From an uncultured Saprospiraceae bacterium (GTDB taxonomy: Bacteria > Bacteroidota > Bacteroidia > Chitinophagales > Saprospiraceae): a stretch of 64,000 bases of DNA. The notes beneath the pieces were generated by a model. It saw nothing but the letters and a program-made list of their open reading frames with translations. It was not told the DNA's origin and did no database searches. The stretch covers positions 1 to 64,000 of the forward strand of contig CALDYY010000056.1 in the NCBI GenBank assembly GCA_937944245.1, read 5' to 3'. The translations under genes were made by a program, and so were the position numbers. Of the stretch, positions 19,813 through 30,773 are shown piece after piece; position 1 is the stretch's first letter; every line of letters starts with the position of its first letter.

Positions 19813-22326
19813 ATGTTCACTAATAATCTAACACAACCGCTATTACTCATAAAGAGTATATTTCTTTTGAGTTTCTTATTTACTATCAGCCATTCTGCTT
19901 TCGCCTTTACAGATAGTACCAAATCGAATGTAAACTTTACTTCTATTGGTGAAATACATACGAACGGCGACGAGCAAAAGCCAATCCTTTCTGGAAGGGT
20001 TGTAGATGCTGGCAATGAGCCAGTTATAGGAGCGACTGTTCTAATAGAAAATACGAAAATTGGTACAGCTACTGACCTCAATGGTCGGTTCTATTTTTAC
20101 AATATTGGTAGTGGAACTTACCGATTAGTTATTTCTGCGATTGGGTTTAAGACAATTTACCAAGAAGTGGAAATTTTGGAAAATACGCCAAAAAGCGTAG
20201 AAATTCAATTTGAAAACCGAGTTTGGGATTTACCTGAAGTGATGGTACTAGGTATATCTGACCGTGTGTTTAGCAAAGTACCCGGTTCAGCTACTTTTTT
20301 GAATAGCAAAGAAATAAGACAAATTGCTCCTTTGAGTGGCAACGAAGTTTTCAGACGTGTTACTGGGGTACATGTAGTGGACGAGGAAGGATTGGGTATG
20401 CGAGTGAATGTAGGTATTCGCGGACTTGACCCTGATAGAAGTAGAAATGTACTAGTTTTAGAAGATGGTATCCCAGTGGCACTTGCGCCTTATGGCGAGC
20501 CAGAAATGTACTACACACCTGCAATAGATAGAATGTCAGGAGTGGAAATTTTGAAGGGTTCGGGGCAAATCCTTTTCGGTCCGCAAACTATTGGTGGGGT
20601 CATTAACTACATTAGTTTGAATCCTCCTTCGGAATCAGAAGGCTTAATCCGCATTCATGCTGGAGAGGGTGGCTACTTCAATACCCTGTTAAGTTATGGC
20701 AACACGCAAGGCAACGTGGGGTATCAGTTTAACTTATTAAAAAAGCGTGCTGATAAAGTAGGTTTGACAGGTTTTGATATCAATGATTTCAATAGCAAAA
20801 TCGTCCTTAACCTTAGCCCAAAATCAAGCTTGTCTTTAAAAATGGGGATTTATGACGAGGTCTCGAATTCGACTTATATTGGATTAACGCAAACTATGTT
20901 CGATAGAGGCGGACAAGATTTTGTACACATGGCGCCCGATGATGAATTGCGCGTGCGACGATACTCTGCAAGTATTGTACATGATTATCGCTTTTCTAAA
21001 AATCTTCGGCTGAAAACTACTGCTTTTGGTTTCACCACCACGCGAAATTGGAGAAGACAAGATTTTGCTTTGAACGGCGACCAAAATAGAAAGCCTGCCA
21101 ACTGGACTGGTGTAACTTGGGGGGACGAATCTGTACCAAACGGAGCAGTTTATATGCGTAATTCTACTGGAAACCGCAATCGTCAATTTGAAGTAGCAGG
21201 TATTGAACCATGTTTAGAAGCCAACCATCAGTTGTTTGGCTTGGAAAATCAGCTAAAAATAGGCACTAGATACTTATATGAAAGAGCCTTTGAGCAGCGT
21301 GTAAATGGTACAAAACTCAATGCCTCATCAGGAAATTTGGTGGAAGATGAGATTAGAACTGGTAATGCGCTAAGTGCTTACCTTCAAAATCAAACCAATG
21401 TTACCAATCAGCTCTCTTTTAGTTTAGGTGTTAGAATGGAAAATTTTGACTACGAACGAGATATAAGAAGAGGAAACTTCAATGTTGGTGGCGTTACACA
21501 GTTGAGGGATACCGTTTTACTTAGAAATAGTAGCTTAAACCAACTTATTCCCGGTGCTGGATTTAATTGGAAAATAAAAGAACAAATCAATTTATTTGGT
21601 GGTGTGCACATGGGCTTTGCGCCACCGCGCACAAAAGATGCTATTTCCGATACTGGCATTGTGTATGAATTGGATGCGGAGCAAAGCATTAACTACGAAT
21701 TAGGATTGAGATCGCAGATAAAAGATGTACTTTTTGTTGAATTGACGGGTTTTTATATGGATTTCAGTAACCAGATTATTCCTGTTTCAGAATCTAGCGG
21801 TGGCACAGGTGCTGGCTTAATCAATGGCGGTAGCACTATTCATCAAGGCATTGAATTTACGGCTAATTTGCAAATTGGACGCTTGCTTTCCCTTACTTCT
21901 ACGGCGATTAATTTGGATGCTAACATCACTTTAATTGATGCTCACTTTACTGGCGACCGCCAACAAGGAGGTGAAAAACTTGCAGGGAATAGAACACCTT
22001 ACGCACCTAATTACATCATCAACAGTGCTTTAACTATTGAAACTTTAGCGGGTTTCGATTTTAGGCTAGGGGCTAACTTCATAGGCAATCAATTTACAGA
22101 TGAACTCAATACCGTAGTGCCTTCTGCTAGTGGTAGAATTGGGCAGATTCCTGCCTATTTCACAATGGATGGTACAGTAGCCTACAATGTGAAAAAGTGG
22201 AATACTACATTTAGCCTTGCTGTAAAAAATATCACGGATGAGCGTTACTTAGTTTCTCGCAGACCGCAAGGTATTCGAGTGGGTTTACCAAGATTTATAA
22301 GTGCAGGAGTAGCATATAAATTTTAG
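19813..22326 (+). CDS. TonB-dependent receptor, FecA-like, with carboxypeptidase-like N-terminal domain
   Basis: 837 aa; [35 protein letters not shown]; plug [66 protein letters not shown]. Confidence 0.92.
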   Translation: MFTNNLTQPLLLIKSIFLLSFLFTISHSAFAFTDSTKSNVNFTSIGEIHTNGDEQKPILSGRVVDAGNEPVIGATVLIENTKIGTATDLNGRFYFYNIGSGTYRLVISAIGFKTIYQEVEILENTPKSVEIQFENRVWDLPEVMVLGISDRVFSKVPGSATFLNSKEIRQIAPLSGNEVFRRVTGVHVVDEEGLGMRVNVGIRGLDPDRSRNVLVLEDGIPVALAPYGEPEMYYTPAIDRMSGVEILKGSGQILFGPQTIGGVINYISLNPPSESEGLIRIHAGEGGYFNTLLSYGNTQGNVGYQFNLLKKRADKVGLTGFDINDFNSKIVLNLSPKSSLSLKMGIYDEVSNSTYIGLTQTMFDRGGQDFVHMAPDDELRVRRYSASIVHDYRFSKNLRLKTTAFGFTTTRNWRRQDFALNGDQNRKPANWTGVTWGDESVPNGAVYMRNSTGNRNRQFEVAGIEPCLEANHQLFGLENQLKIGTRYLYERAFEQRVNGTKLNASSGNLVEDEIRTGNALSAYLQNQTNVTNQLSFSLGVRMENFDYERDIRRGNFNVGGVTQLRDTVLLRNSSLNQLIPGAGFNWKIKEQINLFGGVHMGFAPPRTKDAISDTGIVYELDAEQSINYELGLRSQIKDVLFVELTGFYMDFSNQIIPVSESSGGTGAGLINGGSTIHQGIEFTANLQIGRLLSLTSTAINLDANITLIDAHFTGDRQQGGEKLAGNRTPYAPNYIINSALTIETLAGFDFRLGANFIGNQFTDELNTVVPSASGRIGQIPAYFTMDGTVAYNVKKWNTTFSLAVKNITDERYLVSRRPQGIRVGLPRFISAGVAYKF

Positions 22327-22343
22327 TTACTACCTTCCATCAG

Positions 22344-22382
22344 AGGTGCGCCAAATGAGCAATTTGAGAATTTGGCGCACCT
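22344..22382 (+). terminator. Hairpin terminator after TonB-dependent receptor
   Basis: Perfect AGGTGCGCCAAAT / ATTTGGCGCACCT stem. Confidence 0.75.
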
Positions 22383-22540
22383 TTATGCTATCCCTTAAAC
22401 TATATCCTCTCGCCTCAACGTTTATGTGCTTTGTAATTTCTTTTTGATGGATGAGAATTTCTCAATAACTTGCCATTCATTTAGGATTGCAACGGAAGAA
22501 ATCGAATTAATATAGATAATTCAAAAAAGGATAATTAACT

Positions 22541-24205
22541 ATGAAGTACATAAAATGCTATTTATCAACACTATTACTTTTTACAATCTCCCTAGCATTG
22601 GCTCAAAGAGATTTGGGAAGAGAATCTGTTGAAGTCATCAGAAGTTTTGAGGCAACGCTACTGGAGAGTGAAAAAATTGATATTGCGCCTCAACTTCCCC
22701 CAATAGACACCACTTCAAAACGTCAGCAATACAATGTTCCCATTCAAACCATGAGCGTAAATTATCCGCCACCAAGAATCAGACCATTAGCTTTTGAATC
22801 AGACCGCTTGCCTGACTCTTACAATGGCTATATTAAAGGGGCAGGAGGTTTTCCCAATTCCTTTTATGGCAAAGGGACTTATCATGTTTTTGCTCAAGAA
22901 AAATTGGATATTGGCATTGATTTGAACCACCACACTGCCAATAATTCAGCACGAGTTGAAAACCAGCGGTTTTCTAAGACGAGCATTATGGCACAAGGAA
23001 CGAACTATTCGGAAAGTGGACTTGCTTTGAGAGGAAAAGTGGGCTACACTTCGGATAACGTATATTTCTATGGCTACAATGCAGAACGAGAAAATTTAGT
23101 TGGTGGCGACACGCTTTCTATCCCAAAAGAAGAAGTGCAGCAAACCTTTTCGATTTTTGATTTAGGCGTTCAAGTGTTCAATGGTGTACGTACAGCGGGA
23201 GATGTAAATTATAGTGCTGGCTTCGATTTGTATGCTATGGGGGACATTACGCCATCGGCAGAAACAGGTTTTGATTTAAAATTGGCTGGTGAAAAATGGT
23301 TTGCCAATAAACATGCTTTGCGCGTACTACTTAGAACGGACTTCACGCGCTATTCTACTACGTCTGATAGTGTGCAACGACTCAACAACTTCTTTTTACA
23401 ACCTAATTTCACCTTCACTTCGTCTGCTTTTAAATTCAAAGTCGGCGTGAATATTGCTACAAACAACGATAAATTTTCTTTTTTCCCCGATTTAGAATTG
23501 AGTGCTAATGCGATTGAAAACTTGCTTACGATTTTTGCTGGTGCGCATGGTGATTTGAATAAAAATAATTTCAGAAGCCTAGCTGCTTACAACCCATACA
23601 TTCTTTCAAGGGTTGATATTCGTAACACACGCTATAATAACTACTACATAGGCGCAAAAGGAAATATACAAGGCATTGCTTATCAAGGGGAATTTGGGTA
23701 TAAAACCACTACTGATTTAGCCTTATTTTTGAGTGCAACAAATGAACCAAATCAACTTGACCGATTTAATCGTTTTCAAGTGCTTTATGATGATGTGAAC
23801 ATTGTTTTTATCAAAGGAACAGTCCAATTTGATATTGAAGATTTCAAAATCACGGGTATTTTAAACCAAAACTTTTATGAGCTTAAAAGTGATATTAACG
23901 AAAAAGCATGGCATTTGCCTGCTTTGGATTTAAACTTGGGCATACAATACACCACTTTAGAAGATAAGCTACAATTGAAAGGGGAAATGTACGTCCAAAA
24001 CGGTGTTCCTTATCGCAATGATGAAGGCGAAGCAGCCACGTTAAACGCACTTTTTGACGTGAGTGTCGGCGCAGAATACTTCTTTACTGAAAAAATTGGA
24101 GCATTCATCAATATATTTAATCTAGCGAACAACAAACGGGAACGCTGGCATCGCTATCCAACTTTTGGTATTAATGCTTTGGCTGGACTTTCTGTTCGCT
24201 TTTAG
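22541..24205 (+). CDS. Outer membrane beta-barrel protein (TonB-dependent receptor-like barrel, no plug)
   Basis: 554 aa; signal peptide; alternating beta-strand pattern ending GLSVRF; no plug-domain motif seen. Confidence 0.65.
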   Translation: MKYIKCYLSTLLLFTISLALAQRDLGRESVEVIRSFEATLLESEKIDIAPQLPPIDTTSKRQQYNVPIQTMSVNYPPPRIRPLAFESDRLPDSYNGYIKGAGGFPNSFYGKGTYHVFAQEKLDIGIDLNHHTANNSARVENQRFSKTSIMAQGTNYSESGLALRGKVGYTSDNVYFYGYNAERENLVGGDTLSIPKEEVQQTFSIFDLGVQVFNGVRTAGDVNYSAGFDLYAMGDITPSAETGFDLKLAGEKWFANKHALRVLLRTDFTRYSTTSDSVQRLNNFFLQPNFTFTSSAFKFKVGVNIATNNDKFSFFPDLELSANAIENLLTIFAGAHGDLNKNNFRSLAAYNPYILSRVDIRNTRYNNYYIGAKGNIQGIAYQGEFGYKTTTDLALFLSATNEPNQLDRFNRFQVLYDDVNIVFIKGTVQFDIEDFKITGILNQNFYELKSDINEKAWHLPALDLNLGIQYTTLEDKLQLKGEMYVQNGVPYRNDEGEAATLNALFDVSVGAEYFFTEKIGAFINIFNLANNKRERWHRYPTFGINALAGLSVRF

Positions 24206-24261
24206 GGGTAAGCAAACAAAATTAATAGAGTAGGGCAAGGCTACTTGCCAATATAAAATGT

Positions 24262-25083
24262 ATGAAAACTACACTGACGCCGCTACTTTTGTTTTTCTTA
24301 ATGTATGCAGGTCATGCGCAAAATGGTGCGCCTAATTTAGCAGGTGCAAGAGGCGCAGGTATGGGAGGGACTGGCTTAAATTTCCATGATGTGAACGCTG
24401 CACTTTTGAATCAAGCAGGCTTGGCAAAAGTAAAATCCACAAGTGCTACTGTATTTGCAGAACGGCGATTTCTGAATAGTCCTATTCAATCTCTAGCTGG
24501 TGTGGTAGCTTATCCAACAGATTTTGGCACTTTTGGATTAACCTTACAAAGTTTTGGTATCGCTGAGTTTAACGAACAAAAAGTTGGATTAGCCTATTCC
24601 AGAAACCTGTTTGATAATTTTAGACTAGGCATTCAATTTGATTTTTTTAATACACAAATTCAAGACTACGGCTCAAAAGGAACTTTTACTTTTGAAATTG
24701 GGCTTCAAATGGATTTATTGCCCGATTTGCAATTAGGGCTTCATGCTTACAGTCCTATGCAAATAGAACTAATTGAAGGAGAGACCATTCCAACAATTTA
24801 TAGCGCAGGCATTGCTTATCTAGCCTCTGAAAAAGTAACTGTTAATGCTGAATTGGTAAAGGATATTGACTATCCTGTTCGCTTTAGGTCTGGTGTGGAA
24901 TATCAAATGCTGGACCAATTTTACTTTCGAGTTGGTATGGCAACTGCTCCTACGCTAGTTACTTTGGGTATAGGCGTCGTTCTTGAAAATGGGTTAACTG
25001 TTGATGTTGCTTCTTCCTATCATCAATTTTTAGGGATTTCGCCTAGTATTGGGATGACCTACAATTTTAATCATTCCAAGTAA
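24262..25083 (+). CDS. PorV/PorQ-like (FadL-type) outer membrane protein
   Basis: 273 aa; NGAPNLAGARGAGMGGTGLNFHDVNAALLNQAGLA is characteristic of PorV/PorQ-type barrels. Confidence 0.65.
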   Translation: MKTTLTPLLLFFLMYAGHAQNGAPNLAGARGAGMGGTGLNFHDVNAALLNQAGLAKVKSTSATVFAERRFLNSPIQSLAGVVAYPTDFGTFGLTLQSFGIAEFNEQKVGLAYSRNLFDNFRLGIQFDFFNTQIQDYGSKGTFTFEIGLQMDLLPDLQLGLHAYSPMQIELIEGETIPTIYSAGIAYLASEKVTVNAELVKDIDYPVRFRSGVEYQMLDQFYFRVGMATAPTLVTLGIGVVLENGLTVDVASSYHQFLGISPSIGMTYNFNHSK

Positions 25084-26093
25084 GAAGAATAAGTTGCAGC
25101 TTCGTTCCAGATACTCAAGCGCATTTTATAACGGTCTTCGTCATAAATCCATCGAAAGGGATTAAATTTTGACTTCACTTGCTCTTTTAAATTTTCTGGT
25201 AGCGTAGGGAAGAACGTAATGCCTGTAAGGGTTTCTACGGAGTCAATCGTTACCATATAGTCGCTTAGAGGCAGCGTACTTTTTTCATTTGGAATGATAA
25301 AAGCAACTCCTTTTTGTTCAGGCAATTTTAAATCGAGTAGTACCTTATAAAAATGACTAGGTACTGGAATATGTTTATTTCTACCAATTCTATCAATCTC
25401 AGGTTTAGTCAAAATAGCTCCAGTAACGATATACATATGACGATTTGCCTTGACCCAGTCACGCACCTGCTCTTCTAATTCTTTCCAGATTCCTCTATTG
25501 AAAGCAGGGAGTTGAGGACTAACATTACTCATCAAGAAACTTTGACGCATTCCAGTTTCTGAAAAAGCCATATCTGCTGCTGGAACTAGATGACCTCTAT
25601 CATAGCCACTTTTAGTGTAATCACTCGGCTTTGCAGAGCCTGTTTTTATGTTTTTATCCTCTGAGAAACTACTGTGTCGAGTAGCTACCTTTTGGTCTAA
25701 TAAATCGTAAGATAATTCATAAGCCATCCATTCGGATTGCTTGTGAGCATCGGAAAAAGAAAAGGAAAAATGATCGTAATTCAACACTAAATCAGTAGTA
25801 GAAGTAGGCAGATAGTCTTCCAGCACTTCAACAAAATCTAACTCTTCTTTTTCTTCTTTTGGCAAATTTTCTACATCAACATTCTTCGTTTTGTCTTCGG
25901 TTTTTTCTTCTTTTTGCTCAATTTTATCAATAAAATCTATGATAACATTATCGTCATTCCCTTTAAAGTAAAAGGTATAAATGCCTATTGCTACCGAAAT
26001 GACAACTGTAGGGATACCTAAATTAGTTAAAAATTGTTGTAATTTTTTTTGTCCACCTTGTGTTATTTCTTGATTCGTTGTTTCGTTAGGCAT
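25071..26093 (-). CDS. DNA/RNA non-specific endonuclease, membrane anchored
   Basis: 340 aa; N-terminal TM helix; SGYDRGHLVPAADM...FLMSNVSPQLPAFNRGIWKELEEQVRDW nuclease motif. Confidence 0.9.
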   Translation of the reverse strand: MPNETTNQEITQGGQKKLQQFLTNLGIPTVVISVAIGIYTFYFKGNDDNVIIDFIDKIEQKEEKTEDKTKNVDVENLPKEEKEELDFVEVLEDYLPTSTTDLVLNYDHFSFSFSDAHKQSEWMAYELSYDLLDQKVATRHSSFSEDKNIKTGSAKPSDYTKSGYDRGHLVPAADMAFSETGMRQSFLMSNVSPQLPAFNRGIWKELEEQVRDWVKANRHMYIVTGAILTKPEIDRIGRNKHIPVPSHFYKVLLDLKLPEQKGVAFIIPNEKSTLPLSDYMVTIDSVETLTGITFFPTLPENLKEQVKSKFNPFRWIYDEDRYKMRLSIWNEAATYSSYLE

Positions 26094-26110
26094 AAGCTCA
26101 ATTTTTTAAA

Positions 26111-26566
26111 TTAAGAATTGCTGGCGATTGGGATGGAATTACAAAAGTCGTATTTTTTTTCTTTATAATCCATTTTACAACAGTAAGTTATCTTTCCATT
26201 AGTGATAACTAAGTAATCTGCCTTTAATTGAAAATTATACCAAGCAGCTTGTTCAAAAGTGGCTGTGCTTAAATTGATATTGGGTGCTTTGCATTCTATT
26301 AATATAAATGGCTGAAAATCAAAATTATAAACTAAAATATCGAAACGCTTAATTCGCTCGTTAATGAGTAAGGCTTTCTCCACAGCTATTTTATGGATAG
26401 AAAACCCTCTATCTTTCATTAAGTATTGAATAAAAAGCTGACGCACCAACTCCTCTGAAGTTAATACTAACTCCTTTTTCCGGACAACATCAAAAATATA
26501 GTATTTTCCACTTTTTTCATAGACTTGTAGCTGGTCTTTATATTGTAAATAATCTACTGTTAGCAT
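26111..26566 (-). CDS. Type I restriction HsdR N-terminal-like PD-(D/E)xK nuclease domain protein
   Basis: 151 aa; RFDILVYNFDFQPFILIECKAPNINLSTATFEQAAWYN fits the D...ExK core. Confidence 0.8.
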   Translation of the reverse strand: MLTVDYLQYKDQLQVYEKSGKYYIFDVVRKKELVLTSEELVRQLFIQYLMKDRGFSIHKIAVEKALLINERIKRFDILVYNFDFQPFILIECKAPNINLSTATFEQAAWYNFQLKADYLVITNGKITYCCKMDYKEKKYDFCNSIPIASNS

Positions 26567-26657
26567 TTTGATTTTTTATGTCAATACAAATATTGCGCAC
26601 ATAACTTAATAACTTAATCGTCTTTGCTCAACGGTAGGCTAGATTAACATTAACCTT

Positions 26658-28922
26658 TTACTGTGGCTTCATGCTTTCAAAAGCCTGCCGATAGCGAGCC
26701 GCATTTTGATTATCACCCATTTTTTCATAAATCTGTGCTGCTAGTTGATACCCCTCTCTGAATTGTTTGTTAACATCAATAGCTTTCAAGGCATAGCTAA
26801 TCGCTCCAGCAAGATTGTTGTTGTTTTCATCAATAATAGCTAAGTAATAGTAAGCCAGAGAGTTACGAGGTTCAAAGACTAATGACTTAGTGAAAATATC
26901 CTGTGCTATGGCAATTTGATTATTGCGCAAGTAATATAATCCCAGTAAATTAGTTGCCTGTAAATTTTCTGGCTCAATAGCAAGGGCACGCTCGGCAGCA
27001 TCTTTGGCTTTAGCGATTTGATTGGTTTGTAAATATCCTCTGGCTAATTCCGTCCAAGCGACTTCATTGCTAGGTGCTTGAGCAACTTCTTGCTCTAATA
27101 AAACAATAGCATTTTCCCAGTCTTGCTTCTTTGCAGCTTCTATACCTCTGAATGCCAAATCGTTATCATTTTTAAGAATAGCTAACAAAGGCACACCATT
27201 TGCTTTTATGGTATGAATTGTTTTGTCTTCAGGAGGCCAAGTGCCTTGTTGCAGATGCGTACCCGAAACAAAGCGCGAAGCAAAAAGGGCATAGTCCCAT
27301 TTAAGGTCGTAACGCTGTCGAAAGCGAGCATACCCTGTTTTGACTTTACCTTTGTATTTTTTCTTAGCGTACTTATCCAAAGCATCAGAGAAATTGGAGA
27401 TGACAGTGATGGTATCCGTCATATTTTCACTGATAATGCCTTGCTGCTCCATCCAATCCAATCCTTGCTTAACAGAAACACCCCAGTAATCCGTTTCAAA
27501 TTCGCCGTAAGCTCCCCGAATACCTCCCGCAATAGGATTAAAATAGACATAAGGATAGCTTGGATTTCTGACAATAAAACTTAAAGGCTCAATCAGCATA
27601 GCCCCCATTGCAATAATTAGGGCAATAAGAATGGCTTTTTTAGCCTCAAACTGTGCAATAGCCGTATCCCAAGCCAAAGCAGTAAAGGCAACTAAAGGAG
27701 GATAAGTGAAAAGCAAATGTCGCCAACCATCGTATAGTGTAGAACCTTGCGCAATCACAAATAGCACGGGAAAGAAAAACGCAAATAAGAGCATAAATAG
27801 GAAAAAAGGCGTATATCGCTGGAGGAGTTTTTTACCAAAAATAATAGCAATAAGTACACCTGCAAAAATATAAAGTGGTAAAGTATTAAGTAACCAAGTA
27901 GGCAGATAGGAGGGTGGCGCTTCATTACCAAATATCATTTCGCCCTGAAATAAAATCCTAATACCAACTGAGAACTGCGTAAATCCTTTAAGTGCTTCGG
28001 GAACGTGTTTAAAAGGATCAATTAAACCATAAGGCCACGCCAAAAGCCCTAAGCCCAGTCCTGCAACCACTGGAATTAAACTAATACCAATCGTTTGCAA
28101 AGTAAGGCGACTTTTTTTCCAAAGTGCAGGTATTCCTTGTTGTAGGAGATAGGCTATGCCTACAAAAAGACCTAAATAAGCAACTAGCAAAATACCACCT
28201 GCGCGCACGCCAAAGGCAACTGCAATGCCTAAACTCAAGCCTAGTATAGTCTTCCAAGTAGGTTTAGGTAGTTGTCGAATGAAGATGAGCATAAAATACA
28301 GCGCCATTACATAGCCGGTGGCAAATGGAATATCTTTGGGATTCATTAGGGAGTGCCCTAAGAAACGAGGCGTGAGAAATATGAATATTAGGGCAATCAC
28401 TCCTGCACGCCAGCCACCAATATATTGCGCCATCAAGCCTGTAAAAAGCATGGCAGTAAAACCAAACAACGCATTCCAAATATGGCGGACGTTGTGGTAG
28501 GCTTCGTCCTGAGCATCATAGCCCAAAGTGGCGTTAGTAGTAGCAGTAGCGATTTCAAATAAGCCACCATAAATTTTGATGATGCCTCTAGGCACTTCAA
28601 ATGTGGAAGTGTCTTTACCCATTGATTGATAGAAACTTAGCACTTTATCGGCATAAATATTTTGGAAATAGTCATCGCCATTGATGCCACTGCCTAAGGA
28701 AAGAAAAATGGTAGTTACAAGCGCTACTGCACTCAAGCCTATGAATACGTTGCGCCATAAATTATTTGGTGGGTCTTGTACTGTTCTGAAAATTAGTTTG
28801 GACGCATACGGCTTTGTTTCCTTTGTGAGCTTGGCTTTTTGCTGCTTAACCTCCAGCGGCTTGTTACTGATTTTTGCCTGTTTTTGCTTGTTTTTATTTC
28901 CTTTTGGTGTTTGTTTTGCCAT
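26658..28922 (-). CDS. Polytopic glycosyltransferase (GT39/ArnT-like) with C-terminal TPR repeats
   Basis: 754 aa; multiple TM segments (e.g. IALIFIFLTPRFLGHSLMNPKDIPFATGYVMALYFMLIF); TPR units in the last ~170 aa. Confidence 0.78.
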   Translation of the reverse strand: MAKQTPKGNKNKQKQAKISNKPLEVKQQKAKLTKETKPYASKLIFRTVQDPPNNLWRNVFIGLSAVALVTTIFLSLGSGINGDDYFQNIYADKVLSFYQSMGKDTSTFEVPRGIIKIYGGLFEIATATTNATLGYDAQDEAYHNVRHIWNALFGFTAMLFTGLMAQYIGGWRAGVIALIFIFLTPRFLGHSLMNPKDIPFATGYVMALYFMLIFIRQLPKPTWKTILGLSLGIAVAFGVRAGGILLVAYLGLFVGIAYLLQQGIPALWKKSRLTLQTIGISLIPVVAGLGLGLLAWPYGLIDPFKHVPEALKGFTQFSVGIRILFQGEMIFGNEAPPSYLPTWLLNTLPLYIFAGVLIAIIFGKKLLQRYTPFFLFMLLFAFFFPVLFVIAQGSTLYDGWRHLLFTYPPLVAFTALAWDTAIAQFEAKKAILIALIIAMGAMLIEPLSFIVRNPSYPYVYFNPIAGGIRGAYGEFETDYWGVSVKQGLDWMEQQGIISENMTDTITVISNFSDALDKYAKKKYKGKVKTGYARFRQRYDLKWDYALFASRFVSGTHLQQGTWPPEDKTIHTIKANGVPLLAILKNDNDLAFRGIEAAKKQDWENAIVLLEQEVAQAPSNEVAWTELARGYLQTNQIAKAKDAAERALAIEPENLQATNLLGLYYLRNNQIAIAQDIFTKSLVFEPRNSLAYYYLAIIDENNNNLAGAISYALKAIDVNKQFREGYQLAAQIYEKMGDNQNAARYRQAFESMKPQ

Positions 28923-28923
28923 G

Positions 28924-29712
28924 TTATCGTCCTTTTTTTGGATGACTTACGCTAAAATTGGATAAGCCGGGTAACTTAATACCTATTCTTCGAAAAAATT
29001 TAGTCGTTTGGTAATCTAATATCAATATTTGCTTCATCAGAAGTGTAGCTCGTTCTCCTTTTGACCATTCTACAAGACCTGTTGACGCTTTATCCTTAGT
29101 AAGAAAACGCTCTTTTAAGGCTTTTAGCCATCGAATAGGTAGCAAAAAGGCAAAAAAATAGCCAATTTGCTTCACTTCTTGATTTGCTTGTGTGAGCGAT
29201 TGCTTTAGCGAAGCATTGTTATATCGGCGATAATGCCCAAGAAAATCGTCGTGTGTAGTGTAAAGGCTTTGAAAAGCAGGGACAGTAACGAAAAATTTAG
29301 TGGCTTCTGTAATGTAAGGCTTAGCATAGAGCATTTTTAGGAAAGCCACGTCATCTTCAATATGCTCAATCACGTCGAGTAACAAGACTACATCAGCTTT
29401 AGGATAGGGAAAACTTGTTTCCATGTTTTCTAGCGAATCGTAAATTTGGATAGGCGTTCCCTCAAATTTTTCCTTGTAATAAATTAAATCTTCTTCTTGA
29501 AATTCAATATCTATACCATAAAGGAGCGCATTAGGCAGTCGTTGAGCTAAGTTTTCTACGAAAAAAGTATCTCCACATCCCACATCTAAAATGATTATTT
29601 TTTGCTGTGGTGAAAAATGTTGCGTGATAATGTCCAACATTACTTCAAAGCGTGCTAACTCCCAAGGATGACGTTTAATTTCCTGCCTTGCTCTTGCTTC
29701 TCTCAAATCCAT
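28924..29712 (-). CDS. Class I SAM-dependent methyltransferase
   Basis: 262 aa; IILDVGCGDTFFVENLAQRLP motif I; ADVVLLLDVIEHIEDDVAFLKML. Confidence 0.9.
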   Translation of the reverse strand: MDLREARARQEIKRHPWELARFEVMLDIITQHFSPQQKIIILDVGCGDTFFVENLAQRLPNALLYGIDIEFQEEDLIYYKEKFEGTPIQIYDSLENMETSFPYPKADVVLLLDVIEHIEDDVAFLKMLYAKPYITEATKFFVTVPAFQSLYTTHDDFLGHYRRYNNASLKQSLTQANQEVKQIGYFFAFLLPIRWLKALKERFLTKDKASTGLVEWSKGERATLLMKQILILDYQTTKFFRRIGIKLPGLSNFSVSHPKKGR

Positions 29713-29786
29713 AGTAACACAATTTGATTTTATTGATGTTGGATATTTATTTTTTTAAATATGCTGGACGATAAGCGATTAGTAAT

Positions 29787-30674
29787 TTACTTAGCAACCG
29801 CTTGCAAACTTTTACCTTTTCGCATGGCTAACCAAGCAAACGCTAAGGTAGTAAAGAAAGAAAAGATTGCAAACACTAGCGCTGGTTTAGTCATTTCATT
29901 GTTTCGGAGCAGCGTACCTGTAACGAGCAAGGCAAGTGCTGTATTTTGTAACCCAACTTCAATGCCAATGGTAGTAGCATTGCGATTGTCAATTTTTGTC
30001 ACTTTGGCAAAATAATAACTTAAAATCATTGAACCTAAGTGAGTGGCCAGTGCAAAGGGAAGGATATTGAAAATATCGCTTGCTGAAATGCCACTACCAC
30101 CTTGACTTTCGCCTGCAAAAAATTTGATGCTAAATACCAACGCTAAAAGCAAAATGTTGATGTACTTTAGTGGCTGCTTAATGTGCTCAGAAAGGATAGG
30201 AAATAGTTTGTTGAAGCCTAAACCAAATAAAGCAGGGAATAAAGTTAATAAGAAAATTTGTGTAATCGTCTGTAAAACAGGAAGTTGTATTTGTTGTTCT
30301 GTTCCCATAAAACAGCTTAATCCTAGTCTAGTGAGCGTTGGAATAGTGAATAAAATGAGGACACTATTAATAATGGTCAACGAAATCGAAAGTGCAACTT
30401 CTGCACTTACTAGATAGCTGATGAAATTAGAAGTTGTGCCGCCAGGGCAGAGTGATAGGATGAATAGCCCTACTTTTAATGCTGGAGAAATGGGGGCAAG
30501 CCAAGCCACTAAAAAAACAAAAAGCGGCAAAAAAATCATTTGTAAACTTAGCCCTGTTATTAGTGCTTTAGGATGGAAGAAAACGTTGTTGAAATCTTTG
30601 GGTTGTAGAGAAGCACCAATGCCGAACATGATTAATGCTAACATAACACTAATTAAGATGTCAATGAAGTTCAT
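29787..30674 (-). CDS. Bile acid:sodium symporter (BASS) family protein
   Basis: 295 aa; MFGIGASLQPKDF, CPGGTTSNFISYLVSAEVALSISLT, GIEVGLQNTALALLV. Confidence 0.93.
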   Translation of the reverse strand: MNFIDILISVMLALIMFGIGASLQPKDFNNVFFHPKALITGLSLQMIFLPLFVFLVAWLAPISPALKVGLFILSLCPGGTTSNFISYLVSAEVALSISLTIINSVLILFTIPTLTRLGLSCFMGTEQQIQLPVLQTITQIFLLTLFPALFGLGFNKLFPILSEHIKQPLKYINILLLALVFSIKFFAGESQGGSGISASDIFNILPFALATHLGSMILSYYFAKVTKIDNRNATTIGIEVGLQNTALALLVTGTLLRNNEMTKPALVFAIFSFFTTLAFAWLAMRKGKSLQAVAK

Positions 30675-30773
30675 TCTCGTGGTTTAGGTTTTAATTTGTG
30701 GTAAAGTTACAACCCTTTTATCGGAAATAATGATGAAAAAAGGATACAAAAATTTAATGACAAAATAAATAGT

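Noticed and set aside
26111-26566. Possible type I restriction system from the HsdR N-terminal-like protein
   Set aside because: Only a stand-alone ~150-aa nuclease-like domain; no HsdM, HsdS or helicase gene nearby. Single-domain homologues are common in Bacteroidota.
25071-26566. Defence island suggested by adjacent DNA/RNA endonuclease and PD-(D/E)xK protein
   Set aside because: Neighbours are ordinary envelope and glycosyltransferase genes; no helicase, ATPase, RT or toxin-antitoxin partner. The endonuclease has a TM anchor typical of secreted or periplasmic nucleases.
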